Shown here one piece after another: positions 8,316 to 18,936 of a stretch of 64,000 bases of DNA. Each line of letters begins with the position of its first letter. Position 1 is the stretch's first letter. Both the position numbers and the translations under genes were made by a program. The stretch lies in the NCBI RefSeq assembly GCF_900143015.1, contig NZ_FSRT01000001.1:558001-622000 (forward strand). The letters run 5' to 3'. Below the pieces are notes generated by a model that was given only the letters and a program-made list of their open reading frames with translations, did not search any database and was not told where the DNA came from. The stretch comes from Fibrobacter sp. UWB11 (lineage in GTDB: Bacteria; Fibrobacterota; Fibrobacteria; Fibrobacterales; Fibrobacteraceae).

Positions 8316-11300
8316 ATGTGGTTTAGCAAGTTAAGTCTTAAGGCTGCAGCCCTGGTTTTGACAGGTGTGGTTTCGTCGATGGCACAATCTGGTGTCGCTC
8401 CATTGACGTTTGGGGATCCTAAAACCGATGTTAACAACTGGAATTACCTGACCCAGTATAAGCTTTGGGGTACTAATGGTATTGAACTAGGTAACAGACC
8501 TGGTTTTTACGATCCAAAGTATTTCGATAAATCTACAATGAGTTATCCTGCAGACATCGATTTGTTGACGCTTGGTGCTGTAGGTACAGTGAAGAATCTC
8601 TCTTCAGTGGGTGATGGCGGATGGCTTGATGGCCCTATTGTTGTTGGTGGCAGCATTACCAATAGTGGTCAGAATTTTGAAATTTTGACAGGCCCTGTTC
8701 GTGTGGGCGGTTCAAATGGAGCTATAGTCCGTAATGGAGTCCATACTTGTAGCATGACTGAATCGACTGGTCTATGTGATCCTTCGATTATTCCGGACTA
8801 TCGCTCGAACATTAAGGTTCCGACTTTGAGTGGCGTTACATGGGGTGGATCTCTCTCTGTAGGTAATAATTCTAACAAAAGAACGCTTCTTGATGTAAGT
8901 TCTGCATGCTCTGGTGGTACTTGTGACTTGTATTATAGCTCTATTGATTTCCAAAATGATAGTCGTCTCGCTATTTCAATCCCTGAAAAGCAAATTGCAC
9001 GTATCTTTACTAAGAGCCTGAATTTGAAAACACATCCGGAAATTGTGGTCCGTGATCCTGTCGCTGGCAAGGATCTCGCTCCTTCGGAATATAAAGGCAA
9101 CTTGGTGATATATGTCGATGGTGACATTACTTTCGAAAATATTGATAACGTTCAAATTATGGGTACCCTGGTTAGTAATGGTACGCTTACTATGAAATGC
9201 AATATGATTGTTTCTGGTCAATTTATTGCAAATAAAATTGTTATCGGTAATGAAATTGATGCCAAGAACTTTACTTTTACACCCGTTCATCCGACTCCAA
9301 AGCTTGTTGTCGATAATAACTCAAAGAAACTAAAGGAAAGCACATCTTGGTACACTCTTGACATCGTTTTGGATGGTGAATCTGAAAAGGAAGTAACCTT
9401 TGATTATTGCTTTGAATTCCAATCCGCAACTGGTGTCGAAGGTAAATACGCTGGATATCAGGATGTTGCTGAGACCGATGCTGATCATGATTTCCCTATA
9501 TGCGGTAAGAAGGTTGGAAAAGGAAAAATTCCAGCAGGCGAAACAAAGGCTAAAGGAATCTATTTCAAGCCTTTGATTGATGGCCTTGTTGAAAATGATG
9601 AAGCTTTGTGGTTCCAGGTTAATAATATTGAAGGCGCTGAATTATCTAGTGATTATGAAAACGGTCTTGGATACAAAATTTACATTGTAAGTAACGATGA
9701 ATTCCCAACGGTTAAGACTGCCCTTAAATTTGATGTTAATGAAGATGAAAAGCATACATTCACTAAAGCTGAATTCCAGTTCCAGCATGCTACACAAAAT
9801 TTTGCTTCTGTTATTATAACCAGCCTTCCGAATAAGGGTTCCTTGGTTTTGAATGGTACAAAACTTACTTCTGCTGGTTCGGGTATAACTGTTGCTGTTG
9901 CTGACCTTGGCAAGCTTACATATCAGGCTGCTGCCAATGAATTTGGTAATAACTACACCACGTTTAAGTACAAAGTTGTTGGCGATGGCGCTGCTGGTGG
10001 TAACACATCTACGGAATACACGGCTACCGTGAACGTTATCCCGGTCAATGACAAGCCGACTGTTGCCGATGCAGTGTTCACCGTGAACGAATTGGATCAT
10101 GTTGTCGCTGGCGGCCCGATTGTCGTTACAGATGTTTCTAATGAAAGAAACACAGATACTTATACCTATAAACTGGTTAATGTATCTGGCAGTGACTATG
10201 CTGCATTCAACAGCCTGTTTGAAATCAGCAAATTGAGCAATCAGAATGCAACAATCAAGGTCAAGAACAATGCGGTGATTAATTACAGCCAAAAGAACAA
10301 GTATGTTGTTTATGCAACTGTTACAGATGATGCTGCTACAGAAACAAAGGCTGTGAACGGTCCGCTGACTTCTGCACAATTTAAGATTACGGTTACGATT
10401 AAGAACGAAAATGATCCTCCGACTATCGGAAATCAAACATTCACGAAACCTGAAAAGCAGTCTAACGGAAAAATTTGGCCGGCAGGTACGAGCGTTGGTA
10501 AGGTCACCACGGCAAGTGATCCTGACGGTGATCCGTTGACCTATAGCATTATCACTACGGGTGTTCCGTTTAAGTTTAACAACGGCTCTAACGAACTTGT
10601 TATTACGGATGGTAGCGTCCTTGATTACGAAACTACGCCGACCTATACATTGAAGGTCCAGGTTTCTGATGGCGAACTTACAGCTACGGCTACTATTACC
10701 GTGAAAATTACAGATGTCAATGAAGGCCCTGAAAATCTGGTTCTGGTAAATGAATATTCTGTCGATGAAAATACGGCAACAGGAAAAACTGTTGGTACGT
10801 TTACGGTCTTTGACCCTGATGCTGGTGATGCATTGACTTATACTTTGACGGGTGCTTTGACTGGTGCCGTTGATGCTACGACTGCTACAAAGAACTTGTC
10901 TGCTATCTTTGTGCTTAAGGAAGCTAAAAATGCCAATGGTACAAGAACGGTGAATATCAATGTAAAGGATGGCGCTTTGCTTGATTACGAAAAGCTCTTC
11001 ATTAAGAACAAGGGCAATGCAACGTATCAGGCTACGGTTACTGTCAAGGATGCTGCAGGTCTCTCTGTTTCCAAGACGACGAATATCGCCGTTAAGGATG
11101 TCAATGAAAAGGTTTCTGCAAAGGGTGGAACGTTCTACTTGAATGAACATTCTCCGATTGGAAGCCCTGTTTGTGCTGTTCAATATAAGGATGATGAAAA
11201 TAATCCGTTGGATTGCAGTAAAGTGGCTCGTGTAGAAGGCTCGGATCTTGATATCTATGCCGATGACGACGTCTATTCCAATAATGATTCCTTTAACAAT

Positions 11301-14300
11301 TTGACTTATCAGATTATTCCGGGCAAAAACACAGGAACCGATTATAAGAAGTTTACCGTAAACAAAAATACGGGAGCCTTGTCCACTAACGATGAATTTG
11401 ACTATGAATCTGGCTCGCATCAGTATACGTTTGTGGTGACGGTTTCCGATGGTACGTTTACTGCCGATGCTGAGGTTGTTGTGAATATCGATAATATTGA
11501 AGAACCGAAGCTCTCGACAGAATACGAAGGCGATGTTACTGTTGAAGAAAATACCGGTGAAGGCGAAACAGTTGTAGACTTTGTGGAAATTCTTGAAAAG
11601 ATAAAGGCTGAAAACGATGAAATCAGAGAAAAACTCGAAAAAATTGTTGGAAAGGTTAGCTTCAAGATAGACCAGGAAGCTTCAGCTAATGCGAACGGTA
11701 TTTTTGCTATCACTACGACTGCTGGCAAAGCTATTGTTAAGGTAAAGGACCCGACAAAACTGGATTTCGAAGCCCTTTATTCGAAGGATAAAACAAAGGA
11801 TAAAACGACATATAAAGTTGTTGTTGTTGCTTCTGGTGAAGATGCTAATGGTTTCGATGTAGAAGCCTTGATTACCATGGGAATTACCGTCACTGACGTT
11901 AATGAAAAACCGGAAATTACGACTGCCGCCCCGCTTACTGTACCTGAATCGTTCACAATTGATGATGGCGAATTTGGTAAAGTGACTGCAACGGACCAGG
12001 ATAATGCTTATGGTTCTGTGCATCCTGCAGGCTTCAACAAGTTGACTTATAAGGTTGACGAAGTTCTTGAAGTCAATGGTAGTACGGACTTCCCGTTTGA
12101 ACTCAATCCCAATACGGGCGTATTTACGGTTGCTGACGGTCAAAAGCTTGACTATACCAAGCAGAAGCAATATAAGTGCATTGTGAAGGTTGTTGACAAT
12201 CCGAAGCTCTTTGATGATGAAGGAAAACTGATTTATCCGGCTCTGTCTGCAACAAAGACTATTGTTATTAATGTTACGGATGTCAATAGACCTTCCGAAT
12301 TCAAGGTGCTGACGAACCCGTACGAAGTTGAAGAAAATGTAGATAAGGGTACTGCATTGCAAGGCAAGCAGATTGTCGTCTATGACGAAGATGATATTGA
12401 CCTTGATGAATTGCAGATTACCATAACGGATAACAATGCTACTGCAACTCGTGATGCAGCAAAGCTTTTCGAAGTCGTTCAGGTGGGTAAAACCGACAAG
12501 ACAACTCATTTGAGTACGTTTGTTATCAAGACAAAGGCTGGTATCAATTACGAAGACCTTTACGATAAAACAGCATCTGAAGCTGCGTTCGATATCACTT
12601 TGACTATTGTTGATACTGAAGTAAGAACGAAGTATCCTGAGCAAGATACTAGAATTCAGATTATTGACGTGAACGAGGAACCTGCGTTTACAAAGCCTGC
12701 TTATGATTTCGAGGTTGCAGAAAATGTTGCCAAGGAAGCTATCGTGGGTACTGCAGAAGCTACTGACCCGGATATTTATAACGCTAGGTTTGGAACGCTT
12801 TACTTCTCGCTCGAAGGTGACGAAGCCGCTCCGTTCGATATCAACGGTAGCACTGGTGAAATTTCTGTCTCCAAGTCTGCAAAGCTTGATTACGAACTCA
12901 AGAATATTTATGAATTCTATGCCGTTGTGACGGATAAGAAGTTCAAAAAGAAAGTTCCTGTTACGGTTAAAGTTACGAATGTTAAAGAAACTCCAGAATT
13001 CCCGGATGTTCCTGAATTGGCTGTCGATGAAAACTCTGCTACAGGAACTAAGGTTGGTGTTGTAACAGCCAATGATGACGATTGCAAGAATAGCAATACG
13101 TGCAAAAAGCCGACTTATTCGCTTGAGGCTACCGACGTTGCTGCCGATGATTACAAGTCGTTCTCTATCGACAAAACGACGGGAACCATCAAGGTGAATG
13201 GTGACTTGAACTATGAAAAGAAGGACGAATATTCTGTTCGCGTTGTTGCTACAGATGGTGATGATCCGACACTTACTTCTTATGTCGATGTCACGATTAA
13301 GATTAATGACGTGAACGATAAGCCGACCTACGCAGAAAGTGAATATGTATTCGAAGTCCATGAAAACGCTCCGATTGGCGAATTCATTGGCTCTGTTGTT
13401 GCCGATGATGAAGATACATGGAGCAAGCTCACGTATGCAATTGAGGATTATGTTGAAGACTCTAAGGATGCTGCTGCCTTCAAGATTGATGATGGTAAGA
13501 TTTACTTGAATACAAGTTCTTTGAACTTCGAAAAGAAGAAACAGTACCAGATCGTGGCCAAGGCTACGGATAATGGTAAATCTTATGGTGCTTCAATCGG
13601 AAGAACGGACTTTGTAAATTACACGGCAACGACGCTTGTGACCATCAACTTGATTGATGATCCGGATGGTCCGGAAATTGTCGATGATGGTAAGAAGAGC
13701 TATGATGTTGAAGAAAATACTGTCGATAATAATACTCCGAACGGTAAGGAAATCAAGTGCTACTTGGTCAAGGATGAAGATAAGGGCCAGCTTGCAACTC
13801 TCGTCGCTTACGTGACGGATGTTGGCAATACGGATGCCGATCGCATCTTTGATGCCAAGATGAAGAGCGACAGCCTCTGCCTTATTGTGAAGGATGCTTC
13901 TAAGCTCAATTACGAAACCAATAAGCATGTCCACAAGATCACTGTCGAAGTGATGGATACTGATAATCTTACCGCTAAGGTGGAAAAGACCATCAATATT
14001 ATTGACGTGAACGAAATGCCGATGATTTCGGGTAACAAGGTCTTCTCGCTCTATGAAAATAAGGGTGAGGGGTATGTCGTTGGCAAACTTTATCCGGATG
14101 ATATCGATACTTCCAAGGCCTTTATCGATAACGTGTTCAGCGCTGTGGGTGGCGATACCGATTTGTTCACGATTACCGAAGATGGCAAGATCAAGGCTAA
14201 GCGTGACTTTGACTACGAAAAGGAAACGATTCGTACGTTCGAATTGGATGTCGCTTTGTCTGATAGAAATAAGACGAAGTATCCGAAGCTTACCACTAAG

Positions 14301-17078
14301 ACTACGATTACGATTAACTTGAAGGATGAACCGGAAGTTCCTGAAATCACAACCAAGGAATTTAGCGTCTATGAAAATTCTCCTGCTGATTCTTTGATTG
14401 GTGTCATTAAGGCTACCGACCCGGATGGTGATTCTGAATTCCTCTTCTCGCTTACCGAAGAAAGCCCGTATGTGACTGTAAAGCCGAATGGCGAAATTCG
14501 AGTCAAGGAAGGTGCTAATATTGACTACGAAAAGATGCAGAAGTTCACCATCAAGGTGACTGTCAAGGATGTTGACGGTCTTGAATTTAGCGATGACATC
14601 GTTATCAAGGTCATTGACGTGAACGAACCGCCAAAGATTACTCCGCAGGAATTCACATTCCCGGAAGATTCCAAGCCTGGTACCAAGAAGGGACCGATCG
14701 AAGCCAAGGATCCGGATACAAAGAATCCGAAGTTCAACGATTTGAAGTTCTATCCTGTTGACGAAAATGAAAAGTTCGAAATCAAGACGAATGGCGACGT
14801 TGTCTTGAAGGGCGATCTCGATTACGAATCCGAAAAGAGCTATGTCATCAAGGTCTATGTGACGGATGGCGAATTCAAGGATACGACTGATATTACTATC
14901 AAGGTTGGTAACGTCATCGAAAAGTCTGTTGTCGAGATTACTCGCGTCGAAGCCGGTGACTCCGTCTATATCAAGCCGCCGAAGGACAAGCCGATTTACA
15001 CGAATCAGCCTGTTATTACGGTGGAATGGACTCAGGATGGCAAGACCAAGTCTAGCCTCGATTCCTTGAAGGAAGGCTGCCAGTACATTATCAAGAAGTA
15101 TAAGGCTCCGGATAAGGACGTCGAAGGTGCCGATACTATCGAAGTGTGCTACAGCACAGCCGCTCCGATTGTCGATATCGATGCCGATAAGATCAAGGTG
15201 ATTGCCGAAAACATCTATACGATTGTTGAAAACGTAGACAAGAAGGACTCTTCTGTTTATGTGAACAACAAGACTAAGGATGTCGAAGTCTCTGTTATTG
15301 ACACCGCTTATAAAGATGCTGGCTCTAAGTACAAAGACAAGTTCAAGGTGACTGTTGTCTTGGATACTGTGGCTGTGTCTGATAAGACCGTGAAGGAAAT
15401 GGTGGAAATCTCCAAGTCCGAGATTACGCTTGAAAAGAATCCGAAGTCCGATGTCAAGACGAAGCCGATTGGCGACAAGACCAAGGTCTCTTATAATAAG
15501 GTTATTAACGGTGACTCTGTGACGGTTTCTTACTACACCGATGACAAGGGTGAAGTCATCAAGACGACTGTTATTGACGAAAACGGCGAAAAGAAGAAGA
15601 TCGACGTGATTGAAGTCTCTAAGGTCGTGGATGTGAAGGGTCAGTCTGTGACGGTTTCTTACAAGGCCGATGCCGAAACGGGCAAGATCTTGTACGGTGA
15701 CTCCGAAGGTAACTTGCTGGTCAACATCCCGAAGAGCTCTTCTAGCAGCAGCGACAAGGATGAAGACGCTGTTGATTTGAAGACTGGCGTGGGCGCCTTT
15801 ACGGTGACTTACGATGCTAAGGGTAAAGATGGCAACAAGACTACGGTCTCTTACGCTATTGATGAAAAGGGTAAGATTCCTTCTAACGAAGAAGGTGACA
15901 AGGGTTACCTCGTGACTTACACCTACACCAACAAGTATGGCAACTCTGCCGACAAGTCGGTGTTCATGGTGCTCGACAAGCGTGCTCCGATTGTGAAGAT
16001 CTTGACTCCGGCTGATGGTGATGTGGTCTATGCAAACTATGTTGATGTGGACTGGTGCATTGCTGTCGATGGTGACGAAAAGAACTGCGTAAAGCAGGAT
16101 ACTTTGAAGTTCCAGAGCCTCAACAAGGGCGTGAACCGCATCAAGCGTATCTATCGTGACAAGGCTGGTAACGAAACTATCGCTGAAATTCAGGTGATGA
16201 TGAAGAAGGCGAAGGATGTCAATATCAACCTCGAAGAACCGATGGTTATCGTTTCGATAGACTCTGTGAGAAAGTATTACGATAACAATCCGCCTGAAGA
16301 AAATCAGAAGTATGCAGTATCTATCTTGAACCCGACGACTCAGACCGAAAAGGAAGTTATCAAGGGCTTTAAGAAAGACACTAAGAAGGGCTCTGGCGAA
16401 GAACCTTATCCGGGTTACGAAGGTCATATTGGCCCGACGGTTACGGTTGACATGAAGGTGCCTCTCGTAAGCGCTGTGGGTGGCCTTGCTACGTTGGACG
16501 ATATTATCATCAACGGCAACATGATTCCGTTGGATGGTGTCGATGCTGACAATAGTGAAAAGGCTACTGTGGAAGAATACGTTGAAAAGTATTGCTCTGC
16601 CGAATTCAAGAAAGATTTGGGTAAGGACTACAGCAAGGCTTTGCTCTACTCCACAACGGCTCGCGTGACTCTCTGGTTCTACACGACTGGCGGTCAGTTC
16701 GTTGACAAGTATCGCTTCGACTACGATATCGAAGATCCGGAAATGGTCGACAAGGCTGGTCTCGTGAAGTTCTTCTTCGAAATGAAGCCGGATATCAACG
16801 GTGAATTGAGAGATAAGAACGGTCGTCTCTATGGTACGGGTCCGTACATCGTTAAGACCAAGGTCGATATCCGTTCTACACAGCGTTGCGTTGTGCCGCC
16901 GGTAGACAAGTCCAAGGTTGGCGATGTGCTGAAGTCTAGCGACGAAATGCTCAAGCGCTTCGGTTACAGACGCCCGGTGTTACGCGGCAACGAAAAGTCT
17001 TCTGAATCTTCTAAGAAGGAAGATAAGAAAGAAGACAAGAAGGACGACAAAAAGAAGTCCAACGAAAAGAAAAAGTAA
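8316..17078 (+). CDS. Giant secreted cadherin-repeat protein, paralogue of the preceding gene
   Basis: A 2920-aa exported protein, start fixed by AAAGGAG 13 bases upstream and a signal peptide (MWFSKLSL... ending SSMAQSG). The N-terminal region matches the previous protein (YKLWGT, DGPIVVGG, a GTLVSNGTLTMK segment). About 14 cadherin-like repeats fill residues about 577-2203, with the same EN, DxD, LDYE and DVNE signatures; repeat boundaries read NDKP, NEGP, NEEP and so on. The C-terminal 700 residues match the paralogue block by block (YTIVENV, VSYYTDDKG, GSGEEPYPGYEGH, GRLYGTG, EMLKRFGYRRPV). A Lys/Asp/Glu/Ser-rich tail of about 30 residues is unique to this copy, and a short serine run lies near base 15735. 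Probably a surface filament or adhesin; function unproven. Confidence 0.8.
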   Translation: MWFSKLSLKAAALVLTGVVSSMAQSGVAPLTFGDPKTDVNNWNYLTQYKLWGTNGIELGNRPGFYDPKYFDKSTMSYPADIDLLTLGAVGTVKNLSSVGDGGWLDGPIVVGGSITNSGQNFEILTGPVRVGGSNGAIVRNGVHTCSMTESTGLCDPSIIPDYRSNIKVPTLSGVTWGGSLSVGNNSNKRTLLDVSSACSGGTCDLYYSSIDFQNDSRLAISIPEKQIARIFTKSLNLKTHPEIVVRDPVAGKDLAPSEYKGNLVIYVDGDITFENIDNVQIMGTLVSNGTLTMKCNMIVSGQFIANKIVIGNEIDAKNFTFTPVHPTPKLVVDNNSKKLKESTSWYTLDIVLDGESEKEVTFDYCFEFQSATGVEGKYAGYQDVAETDADHDFPICGKKVGKGKIPAGETKAKGIYFKPLIDGLVENDEALWFQVNNIEGAELSSDYENGLGYKIYIVSNDEFPTVKTALKFDVNEDEKHTFTKAEFQFQHATQNFASVIITSLPNKGSLVLNGTKLTSAGSGITVAVADLGKLTYQAAANEFGNNYTTFKYKVVGDGAAGGNTSTEYTATVNVIPVNDKPTVADAVFTVNELDHVVAGGPIVVTDVSNERNTDTYTYKLVNVSGSDYAAFNSLFEISKLSNQNATIKVKNNAVINYSQKNKYVVYATVTDDAATETKAVNGPLTSAQFKITVTIKNENDPPTIGNQTFTKPEKQSNGKIWPAGTSVGKVTTASDPDGDPLTYSIITTGVPFKFNNGSNELVITDGSVLDYETTPTYTLKVQVSDGELTATATITVKITDVNEGPENLVLVNEYSVDENTATGKTVGTFTVFDPDAGDALTYTLTGALTGAVDATTATKNLSAIFVLKEAKNANGTRTVNINVKDGALLDYEKLFIKNKGNATYQATVTVKDAAGLSVSKTTNIAVKDVNEKVSAKGGTFYLNEHSPIGSPVCAVQYKDDENNPLDCSKVARVEGSDLDIYADDDVYSNNDSFNNLTYQIIPGKNTGTDYKKFTVNKNTGALSTNDEFDYESGSHQYTFVVTVSDGTFTADAEVVVNIDNIEEPKLSTEYEGDVTVEENTGEGETVVDFVEILEKIKAENDEIREKLEKIVGKVSFKIDQEASANANGIFAITTTAGKAIVKVKDPTKLDFEALYSKDKTKDKTTYKVVVVASGEDANGFDVEALITMGITVTDVNEKPEITTAAPLTVPESFTIDDGEFGKVTATDQDNAYGSVHPAGFNKLTYKVDEVLEVNGSTDFPFELNPNTGVFTVADGQKLDYTKQKQYKCIVKVVDNPKLFDDEGKLIYPALSATKTIVINVTDVNRPSEFKVLTNPYEVEENVDKGTALQGKQIVVYDEDDIDLDELQITITDNNATATRDAAKLFEVVQVGKTDKTTHLSTFVIKTKAGINYEDLYDKTASEAAFDITLTIVDTEVRTKYPEQDTRIQIIDVNEEPAFTKPAYDFEVAENVAKEAIVGTAEATDPDIYNARFGTLYFSLEGDEAAPFDINGSTGEISVSKSAKLDYELKNIYEFYAVVTDKKFKKKVPVTVKVTNVKETPEFPDVPELAVDENSATGTKVGVVTANDDDCKNSNTCKKPTYSLEATDVAADDYKSFSIDKTTGTIKVNGDLNYEKKDEYSVRVVATDGDDPTLTSYVDVTIKINDVNDKPTYAESEYVFEVHENAPIGEFIGSVVADDEDTWSKLTYAIEDYVEDSKDAAAFKIDDGKIYLNTSSLNFEKKKQYQIVAKATDNGKSYGASIGRTDFVNYTATTLVTINLIDDPDGPEIVDDGKKSYDVEENTVDNNTPNGKEIKCYLVKDEDKGQLATLVAYVTDVGNTDADRIFDAKMKSDSLCLIVKDASKLNYETNKHVHKITVEVMDTDNLTAKVEKTINIIDVNEMPMISGNKVFSLYENKGEGYVVGKLYPDDIDTSKAFIDNVFSAVGGDTDLFTITEDGKIKAKRDFDYEKETIRTFELDVALSDRNKTKYPKLTTKTTITINLKDEPEVPEITTKEFSVYENSPADSLIGVIKATDPDGDSEFLFSLTEESPYVTVKPNGEIRVKEGANIDYEKMQKFTIKVTVKDVDGLEFSDDIVIKVIDVNEPPKITPQEFTFPEDSKPGTKKGPIEAKDPDTKNPKFNDLKFYPVDENEKFEIKTNGDVVLKGDLDYESEKSYVIKVYVTDGEFKDTTDITIKVGNVIEKSVVEITRVEAGDSVYIKPPKDKPIYTNQPVITVEWTQDGKTKSSLDSLKEGCQYIIKKYKAPDKDVEGADTIEVCYSTAAPIVDIDADKIKVIAENIYTIVENVDKKDSSVYVNNKTKDVEVSVIDTAYKDAGSKYKDKFKVTVVLDTVAVSDKTVKEMVEISKSEITLEKNPKSDVKTKPIGDKTKVSYNKVINGDSVTVSYYTDDKGEVIKTTVIDENGEKKKIDVIEVSKVVDVKGQSVTVSYKADAETGKILYGDSEGNLLVNIPKSSSSSSDKDEDAVDLKTGVGAFTVTYDAKGKDGNKTTVSYAIDEKGKIPSNEEGDKGYLVTYTYTNKYGNSADKSVFMVLDKRAPIVKILTPADGDVVYANYVDVDWCIAVDGDEKNCVKQDTLKFQSLNKGVNRIKRIYRDKAGNETIAEIQVMMKKAKDVNINLEEPMVIVSIDSVRKYYDNNPPEENQKYAVSILNPTTQTEKEVIKGFKKDTKKGSGEEPYPGYEGHIGPTVTVDMKVPLVSAVGGLATLDDIIINGNMIPLDGVDADNSEKATVEEYVEKYCSAEFKKDLGKDYSKALLYSTTARVTLWFYTTGGQFVDKYRFDYDIEDPEMVDKAGLVKFFFEMKPDINGELRDKNGRLYGTGPYIVKTKVDIRSTQRCVVPPVDKSKVGDVLKSSDEMLKRFGYRRPVLRGNEKSSESSKKEDKKEDKKDDKKKSNEKKK

Positions 17079-17099
17079 CGCTTAGCTTTAAGTGAGAAA

Positions 17100-17126
17100 A
17101 TCCCGAGCACCGCTCGGGATTTTTTC
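17100..17126 (+). terminator. Terminator after giant cadherin gene
   Basis: ATCCCGAGC and GCTCGGGAT pair perfectly around a 3-base loop and are followed by a T-run. Confidence 0.9.
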
Positions 17127-17167
17127 GTATGAGAAATTTCTATTTTTGAACGAAAAAGAGGATTCTT

Positions 17168-17494
17168 ATGGGTATCGAAGAACGTTCTACATTGGTGTTT
17201 GCTAGTGGTGTTGGCCGAATCAAAGAAGAAAAGCCTAAGGCTTCTCGTCCGCAGGGCGATGGCGTTGTCCGCATTATGTTAAAGCGCCTTGGTGGCGGAA
17301 AAATGGCTAGCGTAGTCTCTGGTATTCCGGTGGACGAAGACGAACTCAAGGAATTGGCTCGTGCTTTAAAGCAAAAATGCGGTGTGGGCGGTTCCGTCAA
17401 GGATTTTAATATCGAAATTCAGGGCGACAAGCGTAATGTGCTGAAGGCTGAACTCGAAAAGAAAGGCTATACTGTCAAGCTTGCTGGCGGGTAA
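17168..17494 (+). CDS. SUI1/eIF1 family translation factor
   Basis: A 108-aa protein of the SUI1 (YciH-like) family. The conserved C-terminal fold is visible: VVRIMLKRLGGGK, a basic beta strand, then LKQKCGVGGSVKD and IEIQGDKRNVLKAELEKKGY. In archaea and eukaryotes aIF1/eIF1 monitors start-codon choice on the small ribosomal subunit; the bacterial members are less well understood. AGAGGA precedes the ATG. It stands alone between the cadherin gene terminator and the FecR-like gene. Confidence 0.9.
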   Translation: MGIEERSTLVFASGVGRIKEEKPKASRPQGDGVVRIMLKRLGGGKMASVVSGIPVDEDELKELARALKQKCGVGGSVKDFNIEIQGDKRNVLKAELEKKGYTVKLAGG

Positions 17495-17583
17495 TGTGTT
17501 TATATTCACGTTCTGAATATTTCTTTCCCAAATCTCGACAAAAAAAAGTAAATTTATCGTAAGAAAATTAGTAGAGAGGTCTT

Positions 17584-18936
17584 ATGTTTAAGCATCTGTC
17601 TTTATCATGTCTTTTACTTACGACAATTACTGCCTCAAGTGTTATTGCAGCCCCACTAGTTGGACAAGTTAGTAACGTTGTCCCGGATGCTTTTAAAAGT
17701 GACAAAGGCTGTGCTGATGATGCTGTGTGGAAACCAGCTAAATTCCCGCAAAAATTTAACCAGAAGAACTGCTTTAAAACTAATGATGGTGGTTCTGTCA
17801 TTTTAACGTTGAAGAGCGATAACAGCACGCTCGTCATTGGTGAAAATTCAATTGTTCTTGTCGATTCGCTTCTTGAAAACGATGGTCAAGGGAATTTTAT
17901 CATAAAGCCCAAGATTCAAAAAGGGTATATGGGCTTTAACGTCAAATCAAACGAAGGCCATAAGGTAGACTTCTCTACGGGGACGGCTGCGGCTTCGATT
18001 CGCGGTACGAAAGGTGTTATTGGTGGCGATGAAAAGTCTTTCTTTGTCGGTCTGAAAGATGGTCATTTGACTGTTTTTGATTCTGTGCGAGTTACTGATT
18101 CTATTCCTATAGCTAATGGCCAGACGGTTCTTGGCAGAGAAAAATTCCTCGTTCTCAATTTAAAGTCTTCGGGCGATACAGCTTTTGCAAAAACGTTGGT
18201 GACCCTTTTGGCGGATTCTACGCTTTCCTTAGAAGAATTGGAAGCGGCTGTTGTAAAGGCTGATTCTGCTTATCAGGAATCGCATGCCTCAAGTGCTGCT
18301 GCATCTCAGTCTCCGGCAGATGTTGCAAATAAGGAAGATCAAGCGACAGCATTGAAGGTCCCGAAAATCAAGTATTCTTCTTATGATTCCTTGCGTTGTG
18401 TGGCTAACGTTTCTGTGTCCGATGTGCAGGGGGATGATGTCCGCTTGTCCTCGTTGATGGATGGAACTCCTATTGCTGAAGTGGGCGTTAAACGTAATAT
18501 GTCCAAGCGCCTTGATCTGCGTAGCGGTGTCCATGAATATGAATTTGTTGTTGAAAATAGTGCTGGCCGCAATAGCGTTAAAAAGACTCTGGGCTGCTAT
18601 CCGATGAAGCCTTTCTCGATCAAGCTCTTTGGCAAAAAGTATGAGTCCCTCACAATCCCGCCTGAACCTCCGATTGCGAATTTCGATGGAACCATTATGC
18701 AAACTGTTCAATTCCAGATTCGTGTGCCTGAGAATGATCCGAGTTTCTTGAACAAGGTTACGGTTCGTCAGAACGGAAAAGTTATTTTGCAGGAACGTCT
18801 CTCGCAAATCCAGAACTTGGACTACCAGATTCCTGTGGAACTGAATCGCAATATGAAAAACCGCTTTGATATTGAAGTTATCCATAAGAGTGGCTATGTT
18901 GTCAAGACCTCCAAGGTTTACGGGGTTAGTAAATGA
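17584..18936 (+). CDS. Secreted FecR-domain protein
   Basis: A 450-aa protein with a signal peptide (MFKHLSLSCLL... cleaved after VIAA). Residues about 50-190 resemble the FecR fold: FKTNDGGSVILTLKSDNSTLVIGENS, then VDFSTGTAAASIRGTKG and FVGLKDGHLTVFD. This is the form found in many periplasmic FecR-like proteins without a sigma-factor partner. The C-terminal half has Ig-like beta-rich sequence. The last four bases overlap the next gene (ATGA), so the two are translationally coupled. With no sigma factor beside it, a structural or envelope role is likelier than iron signalling. The RBS is GAGAGG. Confidence 0.75.
   Translation: MFKHLSLSCLLLTTITASSVIAAPLVGQVSNVVPDAFKSDKGCADDAVWKPAKFPQKFNQKNCFKTNDGGSVILTLKSDNSTLVIGENSIVLVDSLLENDGQGNFIIKPKIQKGYMGFNVKSNEGHKVDFSTGTAAASIRGTKGVIGGDEKSFFVGLKDGHLTVFDSVRVTDSIPIANGQTVLGREKFLVLNLKSSGDTAFAKTLVTLLADSTLSLEELEAAVVKADSAYQESHASSAAASQSPADVANKEDQATALKVPKIKYSSYDSLRCVANVSVSDVQGDDVRLSSLMDGTPIAEVGVKRNMSKRLDLRSGVHEYEFVVENSAGRNSVKKTLGCYPMKPFSIKLFGKKYESLTIPPEPPIANFDGTIMQTVQFQIRVPENDPSFLNKVTVRQNGKVILQERLSQIQNLDYQIPVELNRNMKNRFDIEVIHKSGYVVKTSKVYGVSK

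Noticed and set aside
8143-8334. 63-codon frame upstream of the giant cadherin gene
   Set aside because: It overlaps the ribosome site and start of the real gene and has no start signal of its own.
3583-16427. Very long open frames on the minus strand opposite both cadherin genes (up to 944 codons)
   Set aside because: They are shadows of the biased codon use in the plus-strand genes: no signal peptides, no ribosome sites and no recognisable domains, while the plus strand shows clear cadherin repeats.
17584-18936. FecR-like protein as an iron-signalling anti-sigma regulator
   Set aside because: No ECF sigma factor or TonB receptor with signalling domain is adjacent, and the protein is secreted without a cytoplasmic anti-sigma segment.
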